A stretch of DNA of 64,000 nucleotides, taken from contig NZ_BJMM01000004.1 in NCBI RefSeq assembly GCF_006539165.1, positions 186,001-250,000 of the forward strand. The letters run 5' to 3'. The notes under the pieces were generated by a model that saw nothing but the letters and a program-made list of their open reading frames with translations, was not told the origin of the DNA and did not search any database. This stretch comes from Streptomyces cacaoi (GTDB lineage: Bacteria > Actinomycetota > Actinomycetes > Streptomycetales > Streptomycetaceae). Each line of letters starts with the position of its first letter. Within the stretch, counting starts at the first letter, position 1. This document shows positions 1 to 17,134 of this stretch, piece by piece. A program made the position numbers and the translations under genes.

Positions 1-750
1 GGGGGTTCGCCGGTGCAGGGGGCGCTGGCCGCGCTCCAGAAGGCTTCCACGGCGACGGAGAAGCAGCAGTCGGCGAAGACGGAGGCGCAGCAGACGCAGG
101 TCCTCAACGGCCGGACGCTCAAGACCGAGAACAAGGGCGCCTTCGACTGGTCGTCCGGCGGGATCCGGGGCACGGTCACCGCCACCATGAAGGGCGGGAC
201 CGGGGCGCCGATGGACTTCGAGGTCCGCTACCTCGCCGACGGGATGTACATCAAGACGGGCGGGGCCGGAGGCGGCGCCAAGTGGGCCAAGTCCAGCTAC
301 GACGAGCTGGGCGACGGCGGCCCGTCCGGCGCGATGCTCAAGGACCAGCTCCAGAACAACAACCCGGCACGCTCCGTGCAGACCCTGCTGGCCAGCCGCA
401 AGGTCGAGGCCGTGGGCAGCGAGACGGTACGCGGCACGAAGACCACGCACTACACCGGCACCCTGACGCTCTCCGAGCTCGTCAAGATGCAGTCCAAGGA
501 CCTGAAGGAATCCGACCGGAAGGCCCTTGAGCGCCAGTTCGAGCAGGCGGGGATGAAGAGCGAGAAGATCGATCTGTGGATCGACGGGGACGACCTTCTG
601 ATCAAGAAGAAGGAGTCGTCCCAGGGCTCCAAGACCAGCATGAACAACGTCACTTACTACTCGGACTACGGCACCGACGTCGATCTGACGCCGCCGCCGG
701 CCTCGCAGGTCGAGGAGTCCAAGGGCAAGGCACGCCCCGGCCTCGGCTGA
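1..750 (+). CDS. putative LppX/LolA-like lipoprotein, 3' part only
   Basis: The gene is cut by the left edge: the frame is open from base 1, and the GTG at 13 looks like an internal codon. About 249 residues remain. They start with a Gln/Thr/Lys-rich stretch and continue in a beta-rich pattern (for example DGMYIKTGG, VGSETVRGTKTTHYTG, IDLWIDGDDLLIK) typical of the actinobacterial LppX/LprG-like envelope lipoproteins. Streptomycetes commonly have such a lipoprotein gene just before rplJ, which fits the position here. The signal peptide and lipobox would lie outside the window, so export is inferred. The ligand is unknown. Confidence 0.7.
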   Translation, partial: GGSPVQGALAALQKASTATEKQQSAKTEAQQTQVLNGRTLKTENKGAFDWSSGGIRGTVTATMKGGTGAPMDFEVRYLADGMYIKTGGAGGGAKWAKSSYDELGDGGPSGAMLKDQLQNNNPARSVQTLLASRKVEAVGSETVRGTKTTHYTGTLTLSELVKMQSKDLKESDRKALERQFEQAGMKSEKIDLWIDGDDLLIKKKESSQGSKTSMNNVTYYSDYGTDVDLTPPPASQVEESKGKARPGLG

Positions 751-788
751 CGCCGGGACGCTCGGCCGCGTACGGCCCCGGGGGCGAT

Positions 789-818
789 TTGCCGCTCACG
801 GGGCCGTTCCCGTACTCT
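789..818 (+). promoter_or_regulatory. candidate rplJ promoter
   Basis: TTGCCG at 789-794 and TACTCT at 813-818 are separated by 18 bases. This fits a housekeeping-sigma promoter and would give a leader of about 215 bases before rplJ. It is read from the sequence only. Confidence 0.45.
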
Positions 819-955
819 CATCTGCGAAGCCAAAGACCGCTGGTCGTCGTCGTGCGCGCACAGGGCGCGCGATGGCCGAAGGATTCGCTAGCTGCGGACG
901 ACCCGCGTAGGTGACTGAGGAAGCTCCCGTCCCACTCCGTGCGGATGGTCGAGCC

Positions 956-982
956 ACGCCCCATGCGCCTGCGCTGGGGCGT
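956..982 (+). promoter_or_regulatory. terminator-like hairpin in the rplJ leader (L10 leader)
   Basis: A perfect 7-bp stem (ACGCCCC at 956-962 with GGGGCGT at 976-982) is followed by the T-rich run TTGTTTTGT. It lies inside the untranslated leader, 57 bases before the rplJ start. In other bacteria L10 or the L10-L12 complex controls this operon through its leader, so an attenuator role is likely, but the exact mechanism here is inferred. Confidence 0.5.
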
Positions 983-1039
983 TTGTTTTGTCCAGCCCCT
1001 TCCGAGCGGTCCTCATCACCCGGAAGGAGGCCGAGGCTC

Positions 1040-1603
1040 ATGGCGAGGGATCAGGTCGCACCCGACAAGATCGAAGCCGTTGCTGAGATGACGGACAAGT
1101 TCCGTACGTCCAGCGCAGCTGTGGTCACCGCGTACACCGGACTCTCCGTGGCTCAGCTCAAGGAGCTGCGCCGTTCGCTCGGTGACAACGCTCAGTACCG
1201 TGTGGTGAAGAACACGCTGACCAAGATCGCGGCCAAGGAAGCCGGGATCACCGAGCTCGACGAGTTCCTCACGGGCTCGTCGGCCGTCGCCTTCGTGACC
1301 GGTGACTCGGTCGAGGCGGCGAAGGGTCTTCGTGACTTCGCCAAGGAGAACCCCGCCCTCGTGATCAAGGGCGGTGTCGTCGACGGCGCGCTGTACGGCG
1401 CCGACGACCTCAAGAAGCTCGCGGACCTCGAGTCCCGCGAGGTGCTGCTCGCCAAGCTGGCCGGCGGTATGAAGGCGTCCATGGCCAAGGCCGCGGCGAC
1501 CTTCGAGGCCCCGCTCACGAAGTTCGCCCGCACCGCGGACGCCCTTCGCAGCAAGGTCGAGCAGGGCGGTGCCGACACCCCGGCTCCCGCCGAGGCCGAG
1601 TAG
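1040..1603 (+). CDS. rplJ: 50S ribosomal protein L10
   Basis: L10 forms the base of the ribosomal stalk: it binds 23S rRNA and carries the L7/L12 dimers through its C-terminal helix. The product is 187 residues. I chose the ATG at 1040 because GGAAGGAGG lies upstream at 1022-1030 and the protein then begins like other streptomycete L10 proteins; the frame is open further upstream without a ribosome site. The core [13 protein letters not shown] and [10 protein letters not shown] segments are diagnostic. An acidic Ala/Pro/Glu tail ends the protein. rplL follows 84 bases downstream in the same operon. Confidence 0.97.
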   Translation: MARDQVAPDKIEAVAEMTDKFRTSSAAVVTAYTGLSVAQLKELRRSLGDNAQYRVVKNTLTKIAAKEAGITELDEFLTGSSAVAFVTGDSVEAAKGLRDFAKENPALVIKGGVVDGALYGADDLKKLADLESREVLLAKLAGGMKASMAKAAATFEAPLTKFARTADALRSKVEQGGADTPAPAEAE

Positions 1604-1687
1604 CGAAACCCACTCGGTCGCAGCGGGCCCGTAAGCCCGCCGAACCATCGATCCGGCACCAGCCGATTCACCGGAAGGACCAGCACC

Positions 1688-2080
1688 ATGGCGAAGCTCA
1701 GCCAGGAAGACCTGCTCGCGCAGTTCGAGGAAATGACCCTCATCGAGCTCTCCGAGTTCGTGAAGGCGTTCGAGGAGAAGTTCGACGTCGAGGCCGCCGC
1801 CCCGGCCGCCGCCGTCGTCCAGGCCCCCGCCGGCGGTGACGGCGGTGGCGCCGACGCCGCCGAGGAGAAGGACGAGTTCGACGTCATCCTCGCCGGCGCC
1901 GGCGACAAGAAGATCCAGGTCATCAAGGTCGTGCGTGAGCTGACCTCCCTGGGTCTGAAGGAGGCCAAGGAGCTCGTGGACAACACCCCGAAGCCCGTCC
2001 TCGAGAAGGTCGCCAAGGACGCCGCCGACAAGGCCAAGGAGTCCCTCGAGGGCGCCGGCGCCTCCGTCGAGGTCAAGTGA
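1688..2080 (+). CDS. rplL: 50S ribosomal protein L7/L12
   Basis: L7/L12 is the flexible stalk protein that recruits and stimulates the translational GTPases EF-Tu and EF-G. The 130-residue product has the expected three parts: an N-terminal dimerisation helix region (about 1-36), an Ala/Pro/Gly-rich hinge (about 37-60) and the globular C-terminal domain (about 61-130) with [21 protein letters not shown], the factor-binding face. A ribosome site (GGAAGGA) sits just before the ATG. It pairs with rplJ as the stalk operon. Confidence 0.98.
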   Translation: MAKLSQEDLLAQFEEMTLIELSEFVKAFEEKFDVEAAAPAAAVVQAPAGGDGGGADAAEEKDEFDVILAGAGDKKIQVIKVVRELTSLGLKEAKELVDNTPKPVLEKVAKDAADKAKESLEGAGASVEVK

Positions 2081-2165
2081 CCTCGTACTGCTGACGACGC
2101 ACTGACGCATCTGCGTCATCCCGCGTCACCGCCTCCGCCCCGATCCGGGGACCGGAAGCAGCCCA

Positions 2166-2193
2166 GGGCGGCCACCCGAACGGGTGGTCGCCC
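2166..2193 (+). terminator. hairpin between rplL and rpoB (partial terminator or processing site)
   Basis: A 12-bp stem with one G-U pair (2166-2177 with 2182-2193) closes a GAAC loop. There is no long T run. In other bacteria a partial terminator or RNase III site at this place sets the ratio of stalk protein to RNA polymerase, which is the likely role here. Confidence 0.55.
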
Positions 2194-2494
2194 TTCGGCG
2201 TACCTGTGACGGTTGTGCCCTCCGTCGGTGGGGGCGGGTATGGTGATCTTCGTTGCCTCTGGGGGCCTTGACGTACGGCACGCAGCGCGCAATTCTCGGG
2301 ACGCGTCGTCACATCGATCCTGGATCCGAGGCATGGATCGCGGACGAAGCGGGAAGTGTTTGCGGCGAGTGGGAAGCGCCGTGACGCGAGCCCGCCCCGG
2401 CGATCCGAGGCCGCCGGGCCGGTGGCGCCGATTCGAGAACAACAACCGCAGGAGGTGGGGACCGGAGCGTGAGCCGGTTTCCAGGATTCCGCTC

Positions 2495-2523
2495 TGGACA
2501 TCAGTGTGCCTTGTGGCTACACT
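2495..2523 (+). promoter_or_regulatory. candidate rpoB promoter
   Basis: TGGACA (2495-2500) and TACACT (2518-2523) stand 17 bases apart in the 535-base rplL-rpoB spacer. Apart from this and the hairpin at 2166-2193 I see no gene in that spacer. It would start rpoBC transcription near 2530, about 85 bases before the start codon, independently of rplJL. Confidence 0.55.
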
Positions 2524-2615
2524 GACCCTTTGCGCTGCCTATTAGCTGCCCCCTGCCCGTCACCAGGGGCACCGGTATGCGTGTAGAGAGTCCGAGCCCT
2601 CGGAAGGACCCCCTC

Positions 2616-6098
<3,483 letters not shown>

Positions 6099-6189
6099 CG
6101 GTGTCGGCCGGGACGCCCGCCGGCGTCCCGGCCTTCCCCGCGACCCCGTTCAGACCATTGACATACGACCCTGAGAGGGATTGACGAGA

Positions 6190-10089
<3,900 letters not shown>

Positions 10090-10119
10090 CGTCGGCGCGC
10101 CTCGGCGCGCGAGGTGAAG

Positions 10120-10149
10120 GGGCGGCCATCCCGCGCGGGGTGGCCGCCC
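10120..10149 (+). terminator. terminator after rpoC
   Basis: A perfect 9-bp GC-rich stem (10120-10128 with 10141-10149) with a 12-base loop is followed by TTT. It closes the rplJL-rpoBC unit. The spacer from here to rpsL holds no gene that I can support. Confidence 0.75.
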
Positions 10150-10424
10150 TTTCGTGTGCGTTCGGGCCCGAGCCGGCTCTCGTGGGGTCCTGGAGGGTCG
10201 TGAAGGCGCTCACAGGCCCGCTTCTCCGGGGCGGCGGAGCCCGGGCCCGGCCGGGCGTCCCGCCGCGGGTACGCCCGCGTGGACGCCCGGGGAGGCGCCC
10301 GTCAACCAGTACGGATTACGCTGTGTCCACGCTCTTCGCGTACGGTGAGGAGCTCGGGCGTGATCAACCGCCCTTTCGCAGGTGACAACGCCCCCGCGGC
10401 AGCGGGTGCGGCGGGGCATCTGTT

Positions 10425-10453
10425 TTGACCGGCGCTGGCGTGATAGGTAGTCT
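10425..10453 (+). promoter_or_regulatory. candidate promoter of the str operon (rpsL)
   Basis: TTGACC (10425-10430) and TAGTCT (10448-10453) are separated by 17 bases, a near-consensus streptomycete housekeeping promoter. It predicts a leader of about 205 bases before the rpsL start, which contains the conserved hairpin at 10590-10616. Confidence 0.6.
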
Positions 10454-10589
10454 CGGTTCCTGTGCCTGGGGTGTCCCCTGCGCTGTTGTATTCCCGCGCA
10501 AGCGGTGAAGGTCCGCGCGGCCGGTGACACCGGGATCTGCATGCTTCTCCGTACGAGGAGTTCCTGCCTGAGCGGGATTCTGCAGTCTT

Positions 10590-10616
10590 CGACACACCCG
10601 ACCTCGTGGGTCGGGT
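10590..10616 (+). promoter_or_regulatory. conserved leader hairpin before rpsL, copy 1
   Basis: ACCCGACC (10596-10603) pairs perfectly with GGTCGGGT (10609-10616) around a 5-base loop. The 25 bases 10590-10614 match 16068-16092 before rpsJ at 23 positions. The repeated structure in front of two ribosomal operons suggests a shared control or processing element. Confidence 0.55.
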
Positions 10617-10667
10617 GATGGCCCGGGTTAGCTTTACCGAGACTGGCACACAGAAACCGGAGAAACG

Positions 10668-11039
10668 GTGCCTACGATCCAGCAGCTGGTCCGCAAGGGC
10701 CGGCAGGACAAGGTCGAGAAGAACACGACGCCCGCACTGGAGGGTTCGCCCCAGCGCCGCGGCGTCTGCACGCGTGTGTTCACGACCACCCCGAAGAAGC
10801 CGAACTCGGCCCTGCGTAAGGTCGCCCGTGTGCGCCTGACCAGTGGGATCGAGGTGACCGCCTACATTCCGGGCGAGGGTCACAACCTTCAGGAGCACTC
10901 CATCGTGCTCGTTCGCGGTGGCCGTGTGAAGGACCTGCCGGGTGTTCGCTACAAGATCATCCGCGGCTCCCTCGACACGCAGGGCGTCAAGAACCGCAAG
11001 CAGGCTCGCAGCCGCTACGGCGCCAAGAAGGAGAAGTAA
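10668..11039 (+). CDS. rpsL: 30S ribosomal protein S12
   Basis: S12 sits at the decoding centre and controls translational accuracy. The product is 123 residues from a GTG start, with GGAGAAAC just upstream. The streptomycin-determining lysines are the wild-type ones: [11 protein letters not shown] around residue 43 and [11 protein letters not shown] around residue 88. No resistance substitution is therefore visible. It is the first gene of the str operon, with rpsG 2 bases downstream. Confidence 0.98.
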   Translation: MPTIQQLVRKGRQDKVEKNTTPALEGSPQRRGVCTRVFTTTPKKPNSALRKVARVRLTSGIEVTAYIPGEGHNLQEHSIVLVRGGRVKDLPGVRYKIIRGSLDTQGVKNRKQARSRYGAKKEK

Positions 11040-11041
11040 GC

Positions 11042-11512
11042 ATGCCTCGTAAGGGCCCTGCCCCGAAGCGCCCGGTCATCATCGACCCGGTCTACGGTTC
11101 TCCTCTGGTGACCTCCCTGATCAACAAGGTGCTGCTGAACGGCAAGCGCTCCACCGCCGAGCGCATCGTCTACGGCGCCATGGAGGGCCTGCGGGAGAAG
11201 ACCGGCAACGACCCGGTCATCACCCTCAAGCGCGCGCTGGAGAACGTGAAGCCGACCCTTGAGGTCCGCTCCCGCCGCGTCGGCGGTGCCACCTACCAGG
11301 TTCCGGTCGAGGTCCGCCCCGGCCGTTCCTCCACTCTCGCGCTGCGCTGGATCGTGGGCTACTCCCGCGCCCGCCGTGAGAAGACCATGACCGAGCGCCT
11401 GATGAACGAGCTGCTCGACGCCTCCAACGGGCTCGGCGCCGCCGTCAAGAAGCGCGAGGACACGCACAAGATGGCCGAGTCCAACAAGGCCTTCGCGCAC
11501 TACCGCTGGTAG
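11042..11512 (+). CDS. rpsG: 30S ribosomal protein S7
   Basis: S7 is a primary binder of the 3' major domain of 16S rRNA and lines the E-site mRNA channel. The product is 156 residues, the normal length, with the conserved [12 protein letters not shown] start and the RAIVxYSRxRREKTMxERL-like segment ([19 protein letters not shown]). It starts 2 bases after rpsL, which suggests translational coupling, and is followed after 39 bases by fusA. Confidence 0.98.
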   Translation: MPRKGPAPKRPVIIDPVYGSPLVTSLINKVLLNGKRSTAERIVYGAMEGLREKTGNDPVITLKRALENVKPTLEVRSRRVGGATYQVPVEVRPGRSSTLALRWIVGYSRARREKTMTERLMNELLDASNGLGAAVKKREDTHKMAESNKAFAHYRW

Positions 11513-11551
11513 TCGCTCACCCCATCGAGACCGAGAGAAGACTGAAGCCTT

Positions 11552-13675
11552 ATGGCTACCACTTCACTTGACCTGGCCAAGGTCCGGAACATCGGGATCA
11601 TGGCCCACATCGACGCGGGCAAGACGACGACCACCGAGCGGATCCTGTTCTACACCGGTCGCAGCTACAAGATCGGTGAAGTTCACGACGGCGCCGCCAC
11701 CATGGACTGGATGGCACAGGAGCAGGAGCGCGGCATCACGATCACGTCGGCCGCGACGACCACTCACTGGCCGCTCGACGACGTCGACTACACCATCAAC
11801 ATCATCGACACCCCGGGCCACGTCGACTTCACCGTCGAGGTGGAGCGTGCGCTGCGCGTGCTCGACGGTGCCGTGACGGTGTTCGACGGTGTCGCCGGTG
11901 TGGAGCCGCAGTCCGAGACGGTCTGGCGGCAGGCCGACCGCTACGGTGTGCCCCGTATCTGCTTCGTCAACAAGCTGGACCGCACCGGTGCGGAGTTCCA
12001 CCGCTGCGTCGACATGATCAGCGACCGCCTGGGCGCGATTCCGCTGGTCATGCAGCTGCCGATCGGCACCGAGTCGGACTTCAAGGGCGTCGTCGACCTC
12101 GTGAAGATGAAGGCCCTGGTCTGGTCCGCCGAGACCAAGCTGGGCGAGGCGTACGAGACCGTCGACATCCCCGACACGCACGTCGAGGCCGCCGACGAGT
12201 GGCGCGGCAAGCTGCTGGAGGCCGTCGCCGAGAACGACGAAGAGATGATGGAGCTGTACCTGGAGGGCCAGGAGCCCACCGAGGAGCAGCTCTACGCGGC
12301 GATCCGCCGCGTCACTCTGGCGTCGACCGGCGCCGAGGGCACGACCACGGTCACGCCGGTGTTCTGCGGTACCGCGTTCAAGAACAAGGGCGTGCAGCCC
12401 CTGCTGGACGCGATCGCCCGCTACCTGCCGTCGCCGCTCGACGTCGAGGCCATCGAGGGTCACTCCCCGAAGGACCCCGAAGAGGTCGTCAAGCGCCGGC
12501 CTTCCGAGGAAGAGCCGATGTCGGCCCTGGCGTTCAAGATCGCCAGCGACCCGCACCTCGGCAAGCTCACCTTCATCCGGGTCTACTCCGGGCGCCTGCA
12601 CACCGGCTCCCAGGTGCAGAACTCGGTGAAGGGCCGGAAGGAGCGCATCGGCAAGATCTACCGCATGCACGCCAACAAGCGTGAGGAGATCGAGTCGGTG
12701 GGCGCCGGCGACATCGTCGCCGTCATGGGCCTGAAGCAGACGACGACCGGTGAGACGCTCTCGGACGCGTCGAACCCGGTGATCCTGGAGTCCATGGAGT
12801 TCCCGGCTCCGGTGATCGAGGTCGCCATCGAGCCGAAGTCCAAGAGCGACCAGGAGAAGCTGGGCGTCGCGATCCAGCGGCTGGCCGAGGAGGACCCGTC
12901 CTTCCAGGTCAAGACCAACGAGGACACCGGCCAGACGATCATCTCGGGTATGGGCGAGCTGCACCTCGACGTGCTGGTCGACCGTATGAAGCGCGAGTTC
13001 AAGGTCGAGGCCAACGTCGGTAAGCCGCAGGTCGCCTACCGTGAGTCGCTCCGCAAGAAGGTCGAGAAGGTCGACTACACGCACAAGAAGCAGACCGGTG
13101 GTTCCGGTCAGTTCGCCAAGGTGCAGATCGACGTCGAACCGCTTGAGGGCGACGGCTACGAGTTCGTCAACCAGGTCACCGGTGGCCGTATCCCCCGGGA
13201 GTACATCCCGTCGGTGGACGCGGGCTGCCAGGAGGCCATGGAGTTCGGCGTGCTGGCCGGCTACCCGCTGACCGGTGTGCGCGTGACGCTGCTCGACGGG
13301 CAGTACCACGACGTCGACTCCTCCGAGATGGCGTTCAAGATCGCCGGTTCCATGGCGTTCAAGGAGGCCGCTCGGAAGGCGAGCCCGGCTCTGCTGGAGC
13401 CGCTGATGAAGGTCGAGGTGACGACGCCCGAGGACTACATGGGCGACGTGATCGGCGACATCAACTCGCGGCGCGGCCAGGTCCAGTCGATGGACGACCG
13501 CGGCAACGCGAAGCTCGTGACCGGCCTGGTCCCGCTGTCGGAGATGTTCGGCTACGTCGGGGACCTCCGCAGCAAGACCTCCGGCCGTGCCACGTACTCC
13601 ATGCAGTTCGACTCCTACGGCGAGGTTCCCAAGAACGTCGCCGAGGAGATCGTCGCGAAGGCCAAGGGCGAGTAG
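11552..13675 (+). CDS. fusA: elongation factor G
   Basis: EF-G is the GTPase that drives ribosomal translocation and, with ribosome recycling factor, splits ribosomes. The 707-residue protein begins with the G domain: [15 protein letters not shown] at about 18-32, DTPGHVDF and NKLDRTG. Domains II to V follow, ending in the typical [27 protein letters not shown] lies before the ATG. The gene lies in the str operon between rpsG and tuf. Confidence 0.98.
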   Translation: MATTSLDLAKVRNIGIMAHIDAGKTTTTERILFYTGRSYKIGEVHDGAATMDWMAQEQERGITITSAATTTHWPLDDVDYTINIIDTPGHVDFTVEVERALRVLDGAVTVFDGVAGVEPQSETVWRQADRYGVPRICFVNKLDRTGAEFHRCVDMISDRLGAIPLVMQLPIGTESDFKGVVDLVKMKALVWSAETKLGEAYETVDIPDTHVEAADEWRGKLLEAVAENDEEMMELYLEGQEPTEEQLYAAIRRVTLASTGAEGTTTVTPVFCGTAFKNKGVQPLLDAIARYLPSPLDVEAIEGHSPKDPEEVVKRRPSEEEPMSALAFKIASDPHLGKLTFIRVYSGRLHTGSQVQNSVKGRKERIGKIYRMHANKREEIESVGAGDIVAVMGLKQTTTGETLSDASNPVILESMEFPAPVIEVAIEPKSKSDQEKLGVAIQRLAEEDPSFQVKTNEDTGQTIISGMGELHLDVLVDRMKREFKVEANVGKPQVAYRESLRKKVEKVDYTHKKQTGGSGQFAKVQIDVEPLEGDGYEFVNQVTGGRIPREYIPSVDAGCQEAMEFGVLAGYPLTGVRVTLLDGQYHDVDSSEMAFKIAGSMAFKEAARKASPALLEPLMKVEVTTPEDYMGDVIGDINSRRGQVQSMDDRGNAKLVTGLVPLSEMFGYVGDLRSKTSGRATYSMQFDSYGEVPKNVAEEIVAKAKGE

Positions 13676-13715
13676 GGCGACCACGCTCACCCTTTAGGCT
13701 GGAGCAAAGGCATTC

Positions 13716-13769
13716 GGGGCACTCCGGTACAGAACGCACCTTCTGCGTGCGCGCTGTGCCGGGTGCCCC
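13716..13769 (+). promoter_or_regulatory. long stem-loop in the fusA-tuf spacer
   Basis: The 222-base fusA-tuf spacer contains an extended imperfect stem: GGGGCAC...CAG at the left arm (from 13716) pairs with CTG...GTGCCCC at the right arm (to 13769) around an inner ACGCA/TGCGT stem. TAGGCT at 13695-13700 could be a -10 for a separate tuf promoter just upstream, but I see no good -35. Control or processing of tuf mRNA is inferred. Confidence 0.4.
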
Positions 13770-13897
13770 GGCCGCCGGCCCACCCAGCGAATGGGTCAAG
13801 GGCATCCCCCTCGGGGTCCTGACCCGTTCGGTACGACCACCTGAACCCCTCCGCAAAGTGTGGAGGGTGTACAGCACCAGTCCACAGGAGGACCCCA

Positions 13898-15091
13898 GTG
13901 GCGAAGGCGAAGTTCGAGCGGACTAAGCCGCACGTCAACATCGGCACCATCGGTCACATCGACCACGGCAAGACCACGCTTACCGCGGCGATCACCAAGG
14001 TGCTGCACGACAAGTTCCCGGAGCTGAACGAGGCGTCGGCTTTCGAGAACATCGACAAGGCGCCCGAGGAGCGCCAGCGCGGTATCACCATCTCCATCGC
14101 GCACGTCGAGTACCAGACGGAGAACCGTCACTACGCCCACGTCGACTGCCCGGGTCACGCGGACTACATCAAGAACATGATCACCGGTGCTGCCCAGATG
14201 GACGGCGCCATCCTCGTGGTCGCCGCCACCGACGGCCCGATGCCGCAGACCAAGGAGCACGTGCTCCTGGCCCGCCAGGTCGGCGTTCCGTACATCGTCG
14301 TCGCCCTGAACAAGGCCGACATGGTGGACGACGAGGAGATCATGGAGCTCGTCGAGCTCGAGGTCCGTGAGCTGCTCTCCGAGTACGAGTTCCCGGGCGA
14401 CGAGGTTCCGGTCGTCAAGGTGTCCGCCCTCAAGGCCCTGGAGGGCGACGAGGCGTGGGGCAACTCGATCATGGAGCTCATGAGCGCCGTGGACGAGGCC
14501 ATCCCGGCCCCGCAGCGTGACACCGACAAGCCGTTCCTCATGCCGATCGAGGACGTCTTCACGATCACCGGTCGCGGTACGGTCGTCACCGGCCGTATCG
14601 AGCGCGGTACCCTCAAGGTCAACGAGTCCGTCGACATCATCGGCATCAAGGACACCAAGACCTCGACCACCGTCACCGGTATCGAGATGTTCCGTAAGCT
14701 CCTCGACGAGGGCCAGGCCGGTGAGAACGTCGGTCTGCTGCTCCGCGGTATCAAGCGCGAGGACGTCGAGCGCGGCCAGGTCATCATCAAGCCGGGCTCG
14801 GTCACCCCGCACACGGAGTTCGAGGCGCAGGCGTACATCCTGTCGAAGGACGAGGGTGGCCGCCACACCCCGTTCTTCAACAACTACCGCCCGCAGTTCT
14901 ACTTCCGTACCACGGACGTGACCGGCGTCGTGACCCTCCCCGAGGGCACCGAGATGGTCATGCCGGGCGACAACACCGAGATGAGCGTCCAGCTCATCCA
15001 GCCGGTCGCCATGGAGGAGGGCCTCAAGTTCGCCATCCGCGAGGGTGGCCGCACCGTGGGCGCCGGCCAGGTCACCAAGATCCTGAAGTGA
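13898..15091 (+). CDS. tuf: elongation factor Tu
   Basis: EF-Tu delivers aminoacyl-tRNA to the ribosome as a GTP complex. It has 397 residues from a GTG start with AGGAGGA before it. G motifs are GHIDHGKT (19-26), DCPGHADY and NKADMVD; domains II and III follow and end in [15 protein letters not shown]. The residues I can align with known elfamycin-resistance positions (Ala in FAIREGG, Gly in ENVGLLLRG) are wild type. A long hairpin precedes it and a strong terminator follows. Confidence 0.98.
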   Translation: MAKAKFERTKPHVNIGTIGHIDHGKTTLTAAITKVLHDKFPELNEASAFENIDKAPEERQRGITISIAHVEYQTENRHYAHVDCPGHADYIKNMITGAAQMDGAILVVAATDGPMPQTKEHVLLARQVGVPYIVVALNKADMVDDEEIMELVELEVRELLSEYEFPGDEVPVVKVSALKALEGDEAWGNSIMELMSAVDEAIPAPQRDTDKPFLMPIEDVFTITGRGTVVTGRIERGTLKVNESVDIIGIKDTKTSTTVTGIEMFRKLLDEGQAGENVGLLLRGIKREDVERGQVIIKPGSVTPHTEFEAQAYILSKDEGGRHTPFFNNYRPQFYFRTTDVTGVVTLPEGTEMVMPGDNTEMSVQLIQPVAMEEGLKFAIREGGRTVGAGQVTKILK

Positions 15092-15136
15092 CCTCGTGCC
15101 ACTGATCCGGGGCTCCGGCCCCGGGTGAGCACTCGG

Positions 15137-15172
15137 GAAGGGCCCGTACGGCAACTGCCGTACGGGCCCTTC
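15137..15172 (+). terminator. strong terminator after tuf
   Basis: Seventeen bases (15137-15153) pair perfectly with 15156-15172, the innermost pairs presumably opening into a small loop, followed by TTCG. It ends the str operon. Confidence 0.85.
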
Positions 15173-15311
15173 TTCGTGTCCCGTGGCGCCTCCTGCGGGG
15201 CTCTTCGGCCGCCCCGTCCGCCGTGCGCGGTGTGGCCCCGCCGTACGCTGGTGGGGTCGGCGCGCACCCCTGTGCAGGGGGCGCGACCCTTCTCTTCGCA
15301 GGAGCGACACC

Positions 15312-15731
15312 GTGCTGCGCACCATGCTCAAGTCCAAGATCCACCGTGCGACGGTGACCCAGGCCGATCTCCACTACGTCGGTTCGGTCACGGTCGATGC
15401 CCAACTCATGGGCGAGGCCGACCTGTTGCCGGGTGAACTCGTCCACATCGTCGACGTCACCAACGGGGCGCGGCTGGAGACCTACGTCATCGAGGGCGAA
15501 CCCGGCAGCGGTGTCCTCGGCATCAACGGGGCCGCGGCGCATCTGATCCACCCCGGCGATCTCGTCATCCTGATCAGTTACGCGCAGGTCGACGACGCCG
15601 AGGCACGGCAGTTGGTGCCGCGGGTGGTGCATGTGGACGCGGACAACCAGGTCGTGGGGCTGGGGGCCGACGCCGGGGAGCCGGCGCCCGGTTCGGGTGC
15701 CGTGCGGGGGCCCGGCGCCGTGCCGCGCTGA
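15312..15731 (+). CDS. panD: aspartate 1-decarboxylase precursor
   Basis: PanD makes beta-alanine from aspartate for pantothenate and CoA synthesis. It is a pyruvoyl enzyme made by self-cleavage between Gly and Ser. With the GTG at 15312 (AGGAG 7 bases upstream) the sequence ADLHYVGS puts the cleavage pair at Gly24-Ser25, exactly as in E. coli. [14 protein letters not shown] and NGAAAHL are the other conserved blocks. The protein is 139 residues, with a Pro/Gly-rich tail beyond the catalytic core. It stands alone between the str and S10 operons, an uncommon neighbour for ribosomal genes. Confidence 0.93.
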   Translation: MLRTMLKSKIHRATVTQADLHYVGSVTVDAQLMGEADLLPGELVHIVDVTNGARLETYVIEGEPGSGVLGINGAAAHLIHPGDLVILISYAQVDDAEARQLVPRVVHVDADNQVVGLGADAGEPAPGSGAVRGPGAVPR

Positions 15732-15812
15732 GATGTCGGCCACTTCTCCGGCCGGAGGGGGCCGTGGGGCGGGGTGCCGGGCGCGTCAGGGGTGATCCGT
15801 GATAATGCCCGG

Positions 15813-15828
15813 ATTGGCGCGTGCCAAT
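15813..15828 (+). promoter_or_regulatory. inverted repeat in the panD-rpsJ spacer
   Basis: ATTGGC (15813-15818) and GCCAAT (15823-15828) form a perfect 6-bp inverted repeat with a 4-base gap. TTGGCG within it could act as a -35 (CACACT at 15839-15844 would be 19 bases away), so the repeat may overlap the S10 promoter. The rest of the 426-base spacer (15732-16157) holds only the hairpin at 16068-16092. Confidence 0.3.
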
Positions 15829-16067
15829 CGGGCTATGGCACACTGTCCAGGTTGCTCGGTTGAGTGCCGATGCTGCGCGCCTCCCGCCGGGAGGACCGGA
15901 AGCGAGTCCCAGGTATTCGTCGCTCCTCGTCAGGGGCGGAAGTACGGGAATCTTCCGGGAAGCGTGGGAGGGGCTTCCAGCCAGGCACCCGGTGGGCTTC
16001 CTCGCCCGCACCCCTTCTCTCCCGGGAACCCGGGAATTCGCCCTGTGGTGATCTGCGAGAAGGGGTA

Positions 16068-16092
16068 CGACACGCCCGACCGCGTGGGTCGG
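16068..16092 (+). promoter_or_regulatory. conserved leader hairpin before rpsJ, copy 2
   Basis: CCGACC (16076-16081) pairs with GGTCGG (16087-16092) around a 5-base loop. The 25-base block differs from the copy before rpsL (10590-10614) at only two positions. It lies 66 bases before the rpsJ start, comparable to the 54 bases at rpsL. Confidence 0.55.
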
Positions 16093-16157
16093 TCGAGACG
16101 GTGAGCGGGGTCCGCGGGTTCCAGAGCGTTACGAGAGACAGGGACTACGAAGTAGCC

Positions 16158-16466
16158 ATGGCGGGACAGAAGATCCGCATCCGGCTCAAGGCCTACGACC
16201 ACGAGGTCATCGACAACTCGGCGAAGAAGATCGTCGAGACGGTGACCCGCACTGGTGCGTCGGTCGCGGGCCCGGTGCCGCTGCCCACAGAGAAGAACGT
16301 GTACTGCGTCATCAAGTCGCCGCACAAGTACAAGGACTCGCGCGAGCACTTCGAGATGCGCACGCACAAGCGTCTGATCGACATTCTCGACCCGACGCCC
16401 AAGACCGTTGACTCGCTGATGCGTCTGGACCTCCCGGCCGGCGTCGACATCGAGATCAAGCTCTGA
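16158..16466 (+). CDS. rpsJ: 30S ribosomal protein S10
   Basis: S10 belongs to the 30S head and, as NusE, to transcription antitermination complexes. The product is 102 residues from the ATG at 16158. The frame is open far upstream, but this start gives the normal protein [19 protein letters not shown]. The conserved [18 protein letters not shown] loop reads [14 protein letters not shown]. It opens the S10 operon; rplC follows 16 bases later. Confidence 0.97.
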   Translation: MAGQKIRIRLKAYDHEVIDNSAKKIVETVTRTGASVAGPVPLPTEKNVYCVIKSPHKYKDSREHFEMRTHKRLIDILDPTPKTVDSLMRLDLPAGVDIEIKL

Positions 16467-16482
16467 GGGGTGCGGGAAGAAG

Positions 16483-17127
16483 ATGGCTAAGCAGATCAAG
16501 GGCGTCCTGGGCGAGAAGCTCGGCATGACCCAGGTCTGGGACGAGAACAACCGTGTCGTCCCCGTGACCGTCGTCAAGGCCGGTCCGAACGTCGTGACCC
16601 AGGTCCGCACCGCTGACAGGGACGGCTACGAGGCTGTCCAGATCGCCTTCGGCGAGATCGACCCGCGCAAGGTGAACAAGCCCCTCAAGGGCCACTTCGC
16701 GAAGGCCGACGTGACTCCCCGCCGCCACCTGGTGGAGCTCCGCACCTCCGACGCCAGCGAGTACACGCTCGGCCAGGAGATCACCGCGGAGACCTTCGAG
16801 GCCGGCTTCAAGGTCGACGTCACCGGCAAGTCGAAGGGCAAGGGCTTCGCCGGCGGTATGAAGCGGCACGGCTTCCGTGGCGGCAAGGCCTCGCACGGTG
16901 CCCACCGCATCCACCGCAAGCCCGGCGCCATCGGCGGCTGCGCCACCCCGGGCCGTGTCTTCAAGGGCACCCGCATGGCCGGCCGCATGGGCAACGAGCG
17001 GGTCACCACCCAGAACCTGACCGTCCATGCCGTTGACGCGGAGAAGGGCCTGCTGCTCATCAAGGGCGCAGTCCCCGGTCCGAACGGCGGCCTCGTCCTG
17101 GTCCGTACCGCGGCCAAGGGGGCCTGA
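16483..17127 (+). CDS. rplC: 50S ribosomal protein L3
   Basis: L3 is an early assembly protein whose internal loop reaches the peptidyl-transferase centre. The protein is 214 residues and carries the diagnostic [21 protein letters not shown] and [19 protein letters not shown] segments that form this loop. GGAAGA precedes the ATG. It lies between rpsJ and rplD with short gaps, as in all S10 operons. Confidence 0.97.
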   Translation: MAKQIKGVLGEKLGMTQVWDENNRVVPVTVVKAGPNVVTQVRTADRDGYEAVQIAFGEIDPRKVNKPLKGHFAKADVTPRRHLVELRTSDASEYTLGQEITAETFEAGFKVDVTGKSKGKGFAGGMKRHGFRGGKASHGAHRIHRKPGAIGGCATPGRVFKGTRMAGRMGNERVTTQNLTVHAVDAEKGLLLIKGAVPGPNGGLVLVRTAAKGA

Positions 17128-17134
17128 GGGAACA

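Noticed and set aside
2577..2615. Upstream ATG start for rpoB
   Set aside because: No ribosome site at proper distance and the added residues are not conserved; the TTG at 2616 has GGAAGGAC and the known N-terminus.
10668..11039. Streptomycin-resistance changes in S12
   Set aside because: The lysines around residues 43 and 88 are wild type.
11564..13690. Minus-strand open frame spanning fusA
   Set aside because: It is the antisense shadow of fusA, with no ribosome site and no recognisable domain.
13898..15091. Elfamycin-resistance changes in EF-Tu
   Set aside because: The aligned positions I could check are wild type.
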